From assembly GCF_042652785.1 (NCBI RefSeq), contig NZ_JBHSHD010000017.1:62001-126000 (forward strand): a stretch of DNA of 64,000 nt, written 5' to 3'. This document shows positions 37,486 through 45,735 of the stretch, in pieces; position 1 is the first letter of the stretch, and each line of letters begins with the position of its first letter. Origin of the DNA: Dokdonella_A ginsengisoli. Its GTDB lineage: Bacteria; Pseudomonadota; Gammaproteobacteria; Xanthomonadales; Rhodanobacteraceae. Position numbers and translations under genes: made by a program. The notes beneath the pieces are model-generated. The model was not told where the DNA came from and searched no databases. It worked only from the letters and a program-made list of their open reading frames with translations.

Positions 37486-37516
37486 GGATGCCCGCGTTCG
37501 CGGGCATGACGTCGCG
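37486..37516. repeat. Single REP-like palindrome
   Basis: GATGCCCGCGTTCGCGGGCA followed by TGACGTCGCG is the second unit type of the inverted pair at 749-816, here without its ATTCCC partner. It lies in the 207-base gap between the YbdD-like gene and the TRIC-type channel gene; nothing else is evident in that gap. Confidence 0.65.
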
Positions 37517-37608
37517 AGGTTCGGCAGCGCCCCCACGCGAACGGACGCCCGCAGCCGAGGCCGCGACACCCGCTTCTCCGCCGCGACGGCGCGCCCTATG
37601 CTGGCGCG

Positions 37609-38223
37609 ATGAGGATTCTCTACCTGCTCGATCTGGTCGGCGTGGCCGTGTTCGCGATCAGCGGCACGCTCGCGGCCGGGCGGGCGGGCCTCGACCTGCT
37701 CGGCGTGCTGGTGATCGCCGCGGTCACCGCGATCGGCGGCGGAACCCTGCGCGACCTGCTGCTCGACCGGCATCCGATCTTCTGGGTGCGCGATCCGCGC
37801 TATCTGTACGTGATCGGCACGACCGCACTGCTGACGGTGGCCTGCGCACGCTGGGGTTCGCTGCCGTACCACGACGTGCTGCTGGTCGCCGACGCGCTCG
37901 GCCTGGCGCTGTTCGCGCTGACCGGCGCCGAACTCGCCGAGGAAGCCGAGCACCCGGCGGTCATCGTCGTGCTGACCGGCACGATGACCGGCGTGGCCGG
38001 CGGCGTCGTGCGCGACGTGCTCACCGCGCAGGTGCCGCTGATCCTGCGCGGCGACATCTACGCCAGCGCGGCGATCGTCGGCATCGCGCTGTACCTGATG
38101 CTGCACAGGCTCGGCGTACCACGCGCGTTCGCGTTCGCGGCGGGTTTCCTGACGGTGGCCGGGCTGCGCCTGGCCTCCGTCACCTGGGGATTGCAGCTGC
38201 CGACCTTCGAGCTGCGCGGATGA
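37609..38223 (+). CDS. TRIC-type cation channel (YicG/UPF0126)
   Basis: The 204-residue inner-membrane protein has six or seven helices and the two glycine-rich repeats of the family, AIGGGTLRDLLLDRHPIFWV and TGVAGGVVRDVLTAQVPLIL, which reflect its internal duplication. Bacterial homologues of the trimeric intracellular cation (TRIC) channels carry this layout. Ion selectivity is not evident from the sequence. It is a lone gene between a REP element and a convergent gene of unknown function. Confidence 0.88.
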   Translation: MRILYLLDLVGVAVFAISGTLAAGRAGLDLLGVLVIAAVTAIGGGTLRDLLLDRHPIFWVRDPRYLYVIGTTALLTVACARWGSLPYHDVLLVADALGLALFALTGAELAEEAEHPAVIVVLTGTMTGVAGGVVRDVLTAQVPLILRGDIYASAAIVGIALYLMLHRLGVPRAFAFAAGFLTVAGLRLASVTWGLQLPTFELRG

Positions 38224-38277
38224 GGCGCGCGACCGGCACGCCTGCATGCCGGTCGCGCATCTTCCCGCCGGAAAACC

Positions 38278-40377
38278 TCAGTTGCCGGCGTCGCGCACGA
38301 CCATCTGGCCCGGAATCGACTGGCCGGTCAGGCCGGTCATGCTGAGGAAGTTCTCGGCCATGAAGTTGCGCGAGAAGTCGTTGGAGACGACCGCGAAAAC
38401 TTCGCCCGGCGTGTTCGCCATCGCCAGCTTGACCTCGAAATCGTTCGACGCCGCACTGCCGGCGCGGATCATGCCCGGCAGGTCGCCGCGGCCGGTCTTG
38501 TCGAGGTAGTCCTTGGCGATGTCGCGCAGCTGCATCAGCTGGGAATCGTTGAAGGTGAGCTGCACGTGCTGGTTGCCGTCGAAGCTCTTCGGCTTGGCGC
38601 CCTGCCCGTCGAACGCGTTGCGCATGTACGAGGTCAGGCTCTCGTTGTAGTTGGCGAGCATGACGCGGTACGTCGTCGCGCCCTCGATCGGCTTGCCGTC
38701 GGCGCCGAGCTTGAAGCTGACTTCGCTGGAGTGGTCGTTGTTGATCGTGTAGCTGTTGGTCTGCTCGATGCTGCCGTCCTGCCAGGTGGTGCGGTTGATC
38801 GTCAGGTGGCTGCTGTTGATCTCCTGCATCCACGACAGGCTGCCGAGATTGGCGCCGACCGAGGCGACGTGGTCGGAGTTGAAGATCTCCGACTTGCCGG
38901 ACTGGCTCACGCCCGGCGGCGACCAGTTCGGAATCTGGCCCGAGCTCATGAAGTTCTGGTACGCGGCGCGCCCTTCCTCGGTGCGCAGGTCCAGGCGCGC
39001 GACCGACATCGCCTGCGTGTCCGCGCTCTTGTCCACGCCGATGCCGGCGCTGATCAGGCCGCGGCGACCGATGCCGAGGAACATCTCGTTCTCGACCGTC
39101 TTGACCGGGCCGGAATAGACCTCGAACGTGTTCGCGTCGACGCGGCGCACGCCGAAGCCCTGGCCTTTCAGTTCGGTGTGCGTGGTCTCGCCGTTGAGCA
39201 GCTTGTAGCTGGCCGCGAAGGAGGTTCCCTCCAGCGTCTGCCCGCGCATCATCACCGAGGTGCCGACCGGCATGTTCATCGGATCGAGCGGGTTCGGCGC
39301 GACGGCCAGGTCGCCCTTGGCGAGCTGCGCGCCCTGCTGCGGCGTCACCGTCGCCTGGTAGGTCAGGCGCGTGCCGGTGAACGTCTCGGCCGAGGCCGAC
39401 ACCGGAATCGGCAGGCCCTTGACGACGTTGCGCAGCAGCGGCGAGCTCTCGACCAGGCTCTTCGCGCCCGGCGACAGCACGCCGAGCTTGTCGGCCCAGC
39501 CGTAGATGCGGTTCAGCGGCGTCTTGCCGAAGCTGGCGCTGCCGGTGATCTGCATCTGCGCCGACATCTCGAACTGCTGCGTCTGCTGGAAGTTGACGTC
39601 GGTCTGCACCTGAGAGAGCTTGACCTCGCCCTCGACGCGGACGTCGCCGCCGACGCGCGCGGGAATCAGCGACGGCGTGCTCGCACCGATCACCGGCGTG
39701 GAGAAGTTCACCTGCGAACCCGGATTCATCGCCCAGCCGAGCGCCTCATCGGGCAGCTTGCCGAGCAGCTCGTAGGCGGACTGGACCTGCTCGGGCGACG
39801 GATTGGCCGGCAGCTTCACGCCGAGCACGCCGAGCGCGCTGCTGACCTGCTCGAGCGGCAGGGACGATACGTTCGTCGTGGACTGGCCGGCGGTCAGGTA
39901 GGCCGGCACCTGCGCCGGCTGCGCCTTCGCCTCGTCGACGATGCGCTGCAGTTCCTGCGTGTACGGATTGCTCTGGTAGGCGGTGAGCGCGTTGTCGTAC
40001 TCGTAGCTCGCCGTCGCGCCGTTCAGGCCGGCGAAGTCGCTGCGCTGCGGCGCGAAGCGGTCGAGCGCGGCCTGCGCCTGTTCCGCGCGCGTGGCGTTGA
40101 ACGCCTCGACGCGGGGTGTGTACACCGACGAGGCGACCTGGCCCGGCATGCCGGCGAGGTCGTCGCGGCGCGGCAGCGGCAGCGCATGGATCGCCTGCAC
40201 GGCTTCCTGCGGCGTGGCGGCTTCCTCGGCGGTCTTCGGCTTCGCTGCAGCCGCAGCGGGAGCGGCGGTGTCGGCCGCCGGGGCCGAAGCGGGCGTCTCG
40301 GGCTGCGGGGCGGCCTGCGGTTCTTCGGCGGGAAGCGTGCGCGGGCTCTGCGCGCGGACTCCATTGATGTCGACCAT
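38278..40377 (-). CDS. Large protein of unknown family
   Basis: I do not recognise this 699-residue protein. It begins MVDINGVRAQ without a signal peptide, then has an Ala/Pro-rich disordered stretch (residues about 15-60). A mixed region follows with Tyr-rich segments (SSVYTPRVEAF, SYEYDNALTAYQSNPYTQEL), then a long beta-rich body (about 220-600) with repeated Thr/Ser-rich strands such as QTDVNFQQTQQFEMSAQMQI and SSHLTINRTTWQDGS. It has almost no cysteine and no membrane helices. The Ala/Pro-rich leader before a large beta domain would suit a secreted or surface-targeted protein exported by a non-Sec route, but no export gene is nearby. It converges with the channel gene 54 bases away. Confidence 0.85.
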   Translation of the reverse strand: MVDINGVRAQSPRTLPAEEPQAAPQPETPASAPAADTAAPAAAAAKPKTAEEAATPQEAVQAIHALPLPRRDDLAGMPGQVASSVYTPRVEAFNATRAEQAQAALDRFAPQRSDFAGLNGATASYEYDNALTAYQSNPYTQELQRIVDEAKAQPAQVPAYLTAGQSTTNVSSLPLEQVSSALGVLGVKLPANPSPEQVQSAYELLGKLPDEALGWAMNPGSQVNFSTPVIGASTPSLIPARVGGDVRVEGEVKLSQVQTDVNFQQTQQFEMSAQMQITGSASFGKTPLNRIYGWADKLGVLSPGAKSLVESSPLLRNVVKGLPIPVSASAETFTGTRLTYQATVTPQQGAQLAKGDLAVAPNPLDPMNMPVGTSVMMRGQTLEGTSFAASYKLLNGETTHTELKGQGFGVRRVDANTFEVYSGPVKTVENEMFLGIGRRGLISAGIGVDKSADTQAMSVARLDLRTEEGRAAYQNFMSSGQIPNWSPPGVSQSGKSEIFNSDHVASVGANLGSLSWMQEINSSHLTINRTTWQDGSIEQTNSYTINNDHSSEVSFKLGADGKPIEGATTYRVMLANYNESLTSYMRNAFDGQGAKPKSFDGNQHVQLTFNDSQLMQLRDIAKDYLDKTGRGDLPGMIRAGSAASNDFEVKLAMANTPGEVFAVVSNDFSRNFMAENFLSMTGLTGQSIPGQMVVRDAGN

Positions 40378-40471
40378 GATCTTCCCTCCGGAAACGGCGA
40401 TTCGGGCCGCAACCGTACCCGGCCGGCACCGGCCGGACCATTGGGGACAACCCTAGAAGCGCCTGGCGGCG

Positions 40472-41659
40472 CTAGTGCGCGCCGTGGGCGGAACGGCGCA
40501 GCGCCAGCGTCTCCCAGGCGGCGACGAGCATCATCACCACGGTCGTGGCCGCACCGAGCGCGAGGGCGGAAGCGTGCAGGGACGTCGCCAACGGCACCAG
40601 CGCCAGCATCAGCGCGAGACCAACGAGGTGCGACAGCGGCGGCCCGCGACGGTCGTTGGTGACCCACTTGAACAGCAGGTTGCCTGCCAGGTACAGGGCC
40701 GGGCCGCCGAGGATCACCGCGATGCCGGCGCCGTCGGCGTGGCCCGGATGCACGAGCACGATCTCGTCGGCGACCGCGCAGACGATGATGCCGGCGATGA
40801 TCAGCACGTGCACGTAGGTGTAGGCGATGCGCGCGATGCGGCCGGGGTCGTCGGAGTGCTCGATGCGGTGGGCGGCGCGGCCGGCGCCGGTGTTGAAGTA
40901 GACCAGCCACATCGCCACGCTGCCGAGGAAGTCGACGATGAAGGCGGCGGCAGTGGTCGCGTTCCAGCTCTGCTCGGCGAAGGTCGCGCCGGTGACCAGC
41001 AGCGACTCGCCCAGCGCGATGATCACGAACAGCGCGCAGCGCTCGGCGAAATGCCCGCCGTGCACGTCCCAGTCGGCGGTGGTCGAGCGGCCGAGGCCGG
41101 GCACGCGGAAGTACATCGCCGGGCCGCAGATCTCGATCGCCAGCGCGGCGACCCAGCACAGGAACTGCGCGGCGCCGTCCTGGAACGCGCCGACGATCCA
41201 CAGCACGCCGGACGCGCTCAGCCAGACCAGGATGCGCTGGAAGTTGCGCCGCCGCGACGCCGTCTCGCGCCGCACCGCCCACAGGAAGAACAGCGTGCGG
41301 CCGACCTGCATGCCGACGTAGGCGGCGATGAAGGTGAAGGTGCGCTCGCCGAAGGCCTGCGGGATCGACGCCGACAGCACCAGCCCGGCGAGCATCAGCA
41401 CGAACAGGCACAGGCGCACCGGCGTGCGTTCCGGATCGAGCCAGTTGGTGACCCAGGCGGTGTAGACCCACACCCACCACACGCCGAACAGCAGCAGCGC
41501 GGTCTGCAATGCGCCGACCAGGTCCAGGTGCGCGAGCAGGCGGTGCGAAAGCTGGGTCACCGCGAATACGAAGACGAGGTCGAAGAACAGCTCGACCATC
41601 GTGACCTTGCCGTCCTCGTGGCCGCCTCGACGGCGCAGCAGGCTGCTCGCTTCGCTCAT
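40472..41659 (-). CDS. Low-temperature-requirement (LtrA) family membrane protein
   Basis: The 395-residue inner-membrane protein has about ten helices and the LtrA family strings MVELFFDLVFVFAVTQLSHR at the start and ERCALFVIIALGESLLVTGA in the middle. The family was named for a Listeria gene needed for growth in the cold, but its biochemical role is unknown. It is a lone minus-strand gene between the unknown 699-residue protein and a secreted protein. Confidence 0.88.
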   Translation of the reverse strand: MSEASSLLRRRGGHEDGKVTMVELFFDLVFVFAVTQLSHRLLAHLDLVGALQTALLLFGVWWVWVYTAWVTNWLDPERTPVRLCLFVLMLAGLVLSASIPQAFGERTFTFIAAYVGMQVGRTLFFLWAVRRETASRRRNFQRILVWLSASGVLWIVGAFQDGAAQFLCWVAALAIEICGPAMYFRVPGLGRSTTADWDVHGGHFAERCALFVIIALGESLLVTGATFAEQSWNATTAAAFIVDFLGSVAMWLVYFNTGAGRAAHRIEHSDDPGRIARIAYTYVHVLIIAGIIVCAVADEIVLVHPGHADGAGIAVILGGPALYLAGNLLFKWVTNDRRGPPLSHLVGLALMLALVPLATSLHASALALGAATTVVMMLVAAWETLALRRSAHGAH

Positions 41660-41795
41660 GTGTTCCCCTTCCGGACGGGTGTCCCGCGCGCCATGCTAGC
41701 CGACTCGCGCCCGGCCGGAGCGGCCGGACACGCACGTTTACGGGAAGGCCGCGCGATCCCTTTCGCCGCCGCGAAGGCGCGACGGCCAGGCGCGG

Positions 41796-42464
41796 CTACG
41801 GAGCCTCGAAGCCGTCGCCGAAGATCGTGTCGTCGCCCGCCGGCGGCGTGAAGTCGCCGGCCATCTGCAGGGCGAGCGCATTGTCGTCGCCGGCGATGGC
41901 CTGGTTGATCTGGCTGCCGAAGCCGCCGCAGTCGCCCGCGCCGACCGGCGGGATCGTGAAGCCCGCACCGGACAGGTCCAGGCCGCCCGGCGACCCGGTA
42001 CCGGCGAGCGCGACCTCGATCGGCTCGAGCACGCAGGTGCCGACGTCGATCGGGCCCAGCGGGCTCGACGCGGAGACCACCTGCAGCCGCAGGATCGCCG
42101 GCGTCAGCGCGGCGACGCCGTCGGGCGCGACCTGGCCGCTCGACTGGCCGCTCTGGCTGAGCTGGTAGGTGACCACGACCGGCCCCAGCGGCGAGGAGTA
42201 GCTCGTCGTGGCCTGCGGAAAGGTGAAGCGGCCCGCGGCGATCGCGCCGCTCGCCGCATCGTAGCCGGAACCTGCGAACGTGCCGCCGGACGGCAGCGCG
42301 CCGGCCTGGCCGTTGACCGAGATCGTGCCGGTCAGCGGATAGTCCACCGCCGCGGCGATCGCCGGCAGCAGCAGCAATGCACCGGACGCCGCCGCACACG
42401 CGAGCCGTGCGGCCGCGCGCCGCTCGCCTGGCAAGAACCCGCCTCGCAAGAAAACGCTGCGCAT
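41796..42464 (-). CDS. Secreted protein with IFGDGFE tail
   Basis: The 222-residue protein has a long basic n-region and signal peptide (LACAAASGALLLLPAIAAA), followed by a Gly/Ser/Pro-rich beta domain with strands such as DYPLTGTISVNGQAGALPSG and VVVTYQLSQSGQSSGQV. There are two cysteines in the mature part (GTCVLEP, GDCGGFG). It ends GDDTIFGDGFEAP, a clear member of the shared C-terminal motif, with no anchor after it. The start at 42464 is set by the signal peptide; the frame is open far upstream over the peptidase gene. Function is unknown. It lies 86 bases after the S9 peptidase on the same strand. Confidence 0.78.
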   Translation of the reverse strand: MRSVFLRGGFLPGERRAAARLACAAASGALLLLPAIAAAVDYPLTGTISVNGQAGALPSGGTFAGSGYDAASGAIAAGRFTFPQATTSYSSPLGPVVVTYQLSQSGQSSGQVAPDGVAALTPAILRLQVVSASSPLGPIDVGTCVLEPIEVALAGTGSPGGLDLSGAGFTIPPVGAGDCGGFGSQINQAIAGDDNALALQMAGDFTPPAGDDTIFGDGFEAP

Positions 42465-42502
42465 CTGTGTCGCTCCCCCTGGTGTGACGGCTGCGGATTT
42501 CC

Positions 42503-42532
42503 CGCCGGCCCGTTCGCGAACGGCGCCGGCAG
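42503..42532 (-). terminator. Hairpin after the S9 peptidase gene
   Basis: A long stem is formed around the perfect palindrome CGTTCGCGAACG, extended by GCCGGC arms on both sides, about 20 bases after the peptidase stop codon. No T tract follows, so termination efficiency is doubtful, but position and stability suit a 3'-end hairpin. Confidence 0.35.
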
Positions 42533-42550
42533 GAAACCGCCGGATGTTTC

Positions 42551-44623
42551 CTACTTCTTCTTTTTCTCTTCCACCGCCGTCCACTGCTTCAGCCAGGCGT
42601 TGACGGTGTCGTGCCACAGCACGCTGTTGTGCGGCTTGAGCACCCAGTGGTTCTCGTCCGGGAAATGCAGGAACTGGCTCGGGATGCCGCGCCGCTGCGC
42701 GGCGGTGAAGGCGGCGATGCCCTGCTCGATCGGAATGCGGAAGTCCTGCTCGCCGTGCACCACTAGGATCGGCACGCGCCAGTCCTTGACGTGGTTGACC
42801 GGGTTGAACTTCTCGTAGCCGGCCGGATCCTCGTACGGCGTCTTGCCGTTGTGCTCCCACTCGTCGAACCACAGTTCCTCGGTCGAGTAGCCCATCATGC
42901 GCGCGTCGAACACGCCGTCGTGCGCGACGATGCACTTCCACGGCTCGTTCCACACGCCGGCGATCCAGAACGCCATGAAGCCGCCGTACGACGCACCCAG
43001 CGCGCAGGCGCGGTCGCCGTCGAGGAAGCGGAAATTCTCCAGCGCCGCGGTCCAGCCGAGCTTGAGGTCTTCCAGCGGCGCGCCGCCCCAGTCGCCGGAG
43101 ATCGCGTCGGTGAATTTCTGGCCGTAGCCGGTCGAGCCGTGGAAATTGATCGTCACCACCGCGAAACCCTGCCCGGCGTAGGTCTGCGCGTTCCAGCGGT
43201 AGTGGAAGTCGCTGGTCATCGCGCCCTGCGGGCCACCATGGATGATGAAGGCGACCGGGTACTTGCGGCCCGCCTTGTAGCCGACCGGCTTTACCACGTA
43301 GCCCTGCACCGAATCGCCGCCGGCGCCTTGGAAGGTGAAGAACTGCGCGTCGCCGAAGCGGACGTTCTTCAGGCGTTCGGCGTTGAAGCGCGTGACCTGC
43401 TTCAGGCCCTTGCCGCGCAGGTCCGCCGCGTACAGGTCGGTCGGGTGCTTGAAGTCCTGCCGCGCGACGACCATGCCCCGGGCGCCGACGTCGAAGCCGG
43501 CCACGCTGCCGCCGTCGACGATGCGCAGGGCCTTGCCGCTGGCGACGTCGATCGCGAACAGCGGGTGCTCGCCCTTGTCGTCGGTGGTGGTGTACAGCGT
43601 CTTGCCGTCGGCCGATTCCTTCAGCGCCGAGGCCGAGCGGTCCCAGTTCGGGGCGATCTCCTTCTTCGCGCCGGTGGCCAGGTCCATCGCCCAGATGCCG
43701 AAGCGGTCGGCTTCGAAGCCCGGGCGCTTCATCGCCAGCCAGTACAGCGTCTTGCCGTCCCGCGACGGCAGCGGATAGCCGTCCCAGGCCAGGTTGTCGG
43801 CGGTCAGGTTGCGCGGTTCGGCCGAGCCGTCGGCCGGCACCGCGTAGACGTCGAAGTTGGTCGACCACGGTTCGGTCGTGCCGGCGATGCGTGCGTTGAA
43901 GTACACGATCGTCCCGTCCGGCGAGAACGCGTACTCGCCGTCGTCGCCGAACGGCTTGGACGGCACGTCGCCGTCGATGCCGCGGCTGAGCCGTCGCGGC
44001 TCGCCCTGCACGCGCCCGTCGGCGCCGATCTCGGCGACGAACAGCTGCGAACGGCGGCCGTCGGCCCAGGTGTCCCAGTGGCGGATGAACAGCTTGTCGT
44101 AGACCGTGCCGCTGGCCTTGTCGGCCTTGCGCTCGTCCAGGCGCTGCTTGGTGCAGGCCAGCGTGTCGCAGTCGGGGAACACGTCGATCGACAGCAGCAC
44201 GCGCTTGCCGTCCGGCGAGAACTTGAAGTTGTTGACGTCCAGCGGCGCCCAGGTGATCTGGCGCGCCGCACCGCCCTTGGCGTCGACCTGCCAGAGCTGG
44301 CTGACGCCGTCCTTGCCGGCGAGGAAGTAGAGGCCGGCGCCGTCGGCGGACCAGCGCGGTCCGGACGCGCCGAGGCTCGCCTCGGTCAGCCGCTTCGACG
44401 TGCCGCCGCCCGCCGGCACGGTCCACACGCTGGTACGGCCCTTGTTCGCCTCGTAGTCGGTCTCGCGCACCTGGAAGGCGATCTGGCGGCCGTCCGGCGA
44501 CAGCGACGGATCGCTGACGCGGTCCATCATGACCAGGTCCTGCACATTGAACGGATGCGGACCCTCGGCAGCGACGGCCGGAATCGCGACGGCCATCGCG
44601 AGGGTGACGGCGAGCAACTTCAT
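42551..44623 (-). CDS. Secreted S9 prolyl oligopeptidase family peptidase
   Basis: The 690-residue protein has a signal peptide (LLAVTLAMAVAIPAVAA), an N-terminal beta-propeller with WD40-like/TolB-like strands (PSLSPDGRQIAFQVRETDYE, FSPDGKRVLLSIDVF) and a C-terminal alpha/beta-hydrolase domain. The catalytic triad should be S545 (GASYGG), D627 (HGEQD) and H659 (DENH). It is of the dipeptidyl/acylaminoacyl-peptidase type common in Xanthomonadales and should act on oligopeptides in the periplasm. GGGAGGAAG lies just before the ATG. The frame is open upstream to 44725, but the signal peptide fixes 44623. It ends in a lysine run (EEKKKK). Confidence 0.93.
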   Translation of the reverse strand: MKLLAVTLAMAVAIPAVAAEGPHPFNVQDLVMMDRVSDPSLSPDGRQIAFQVRETDYEANKGRTSVWTVPAGGGTSKRLTEASLGASGPRWSADGAGLYFLAGKDGVSQLWQVDAKGGAARQITWAPLDVNNFKFSPDGKRVLLSIDVFPDCDTLACTKQRLDERKADKASGTVYDKLFIRHWDTWADGRRSQLFVAEIGADGRVQGEPRRLSRGIDGDVPSKPFGDDGEYAFSPDGTIVYFNARIAGTTEPWSTNFDVYAVPADGSAEPRNLTADNLAWDGYPLPSRDGKTLYWLAMKRPGFEADRFGIWAMDLATGAKKEIAPNWDRSASALKESADGKTLYTTTDDKGEHPLFAIDVASGKALRIVDGGSVAGFDVGARGMVVARQDFKHPTDLYAADLRGKGLKQVTRFNAERLKNVRFGDAQFFTFQGAGGDSVQGYVVKPVGYKAGRKYPVAFIIHGGPQGAMTSDFHYRWNAQTYAGQGFAVVTINFHGSTGYGQKFTDAISGDWGGAPLEDLKLGWTAALENFRFLDGDRACALGASYGGFMAFWIAGVWNEPWKCIVAHDGVFDARMMGYSTEELWFDEWEHNGKTPYEDPAGYEKFNPVNHVKDWRVPILVVHGEQDFRIPIEQGIAAFTAAQRRGIPSQFLHFPDENHWVLKPHNSVLWHDTVNAWLKQWTAVEEKKKK

Positions 44624-44797
44624 GGGCTTCCTCCCGGGCGAAAGGCGTGCATGGTACGGCCTGCCGCCTAAGCGGCCAACTGAAGCGCCGCGACAGGCCG
44701 GCGGCGCCGCGGAGTCGACGAGCATCGATCGCTCGCTCGCGCGCTGACGCGCAGACGCGGCGCGATCGGAGGACGAACGCGTCCGCCGGCCTCGCCG

Positions 44798-45616
44798 CTA
44801 GCGCAGGCGAAACCGCACCGGAACGACCAGCTCCAGCGTCTCCCCGGCGATTTCCGGCGGCGGCGGCGGCAACGGCTCGGCACGCCGGACCACCGCCAGG
44901 GCTTCTTCGTCGAGCGCCGCGGATCCGCTGCTGCGCTCGATCCGTGCAGCCAGCACGCGGCCACGGCGGTCGACGCGGAAGCGCAGGTCCGCGGTGCCCT
45001 GCTCCCGCGCGCGCTGCGCGGCGAACGGATAGCGCCGATGCCGTTCGAGATGCGCAAGCACGATCGCCTGCCAGTCCGAAGTGCGATGTGCCGCGACCGC
45101 AGCGGCGGCGGCATCCTGCCCGACCGCGTCGCGCGGCGATGCCGACGCCGGTTCTTCCTTCGGCCGGTCTTCGCGTTCCGTCGCGTCTGCCACCGCGCGC
45201 TGTGGTTCCGCCTGCGCGACTTCGCCGACCGCAACGGGAAGCGGCGCCGCGATGGGCGTCATCGTCGGCGTCGGCGCGGCGGTGCGAGACGTCGTCCTCT
45301 TCGGCGAGGGACGGCGCGGTTCCGGCAGGGTTGGGGCCGCGGCTGCGAGGGGCGCCGGCGCGGCCGGTGGCGTGGCCTCGACGCCGGAAAGATCGATCAG
45401 CACCACGGTCATCCGCTGCGACGGCAATCGCGGCGCGGGCGGAGGCGGACACATCAGGGCCAGGAACGCCGCCGCATGCAGCGCGCACGTCGCGACGAGC
45501 GCGAGCACGCGCACCGCCGACAGGTCGCGCAGGCCCGGCCGCGCCGAGCCGGGCGCCGTACCCGTCCGGTGCCGCTGGCCGCGTCCATCCGGGCGCATCA
45601 AGGAGATGCGGTCCAA
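44798..45616 (-). CDS. TonB-like energy transducer
   Basis: The 272-residue protein has one N-terminal membrane helix (residues about 35-55, VLALVATCALHAAAFLALM), a long Pro/Ala/Glu-rich periplasmic spacer (about 75-175), and a C-terminal TonB-type domain (HRRYPFAAQRAREQGTADL, FRVDRRGRVLAARIERSSGS, LVVPVRFRLR). It should couple the ExbBD proton motor to outer-membrane receptors; no exbBD is present here. It is divergent from a haem-type TonB-dependent receptor, with a Fur-box-like site between them, so it is probably that receptor's dedicated TonB. An internal ATG at 45598 is an alternative start. Confidence 0.85.
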   Translation of the reverse strand: MDRISLMRPDGRGQRHRTGTAPGSARPGLRDLSAVRVLALVATCALHAAAFLALMCPPPPAPRLPSQRMTVVLIDLSGVEATPPAAPAPLAAAAPTLPEPRRPSPKRTTSRTAAPTPTMTPIAAPLPVAVGEVAQAEPQRAVADATEREDRPKEEPASASPRDAVGQDAAAAAVAAHRTSDWQAIVLAHLERHRRYPFAAQRAREQGTADLRFRVDRRGRVLAARIERSSGSAALDEEALAVVRRAEPLPPPPPEIAGETLELVVPVRFRLR

Positions 45617-45690
45617 GCGGCCGACCCGGCGGCGGCGATCCGGCTCGCAGAGACGATGGCGATCGCCCCTTCTGCATCGGCCCCGGCAAG

Positions 45691-45722
45691 GATATGATTA
45701 CGAATCATTCTTATTTGCATTT
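45691..45722. promoter_or_regulatory. Fur-box-like operator
   Basis: ATGATTACGAATCAT (45694-45708) is a perfect 6-3-6 palindrome, and the adjoining TTCTTATTTGCATTT completes the AT-rich array typical of Fur boxes (GCAAATAAGAATGATT on the other strand). It stands in an otherwise GC-rich gap between the divergent TonB-like gene and the haem-type receptor. Iron repression of both genes is the likely result. Confidence 0.7.
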
Positions 45723-45735
45723 ATATCCGAGCGCC

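Noticed and set aside
41796..45689. A 1297-codon minus-strand open frame as one giant protein
   Set aside because: Only its last 222 codons have a signal peptide and a plausible protein; the rest is a shifted reading of the S9 peptidase and TonB-like genes.
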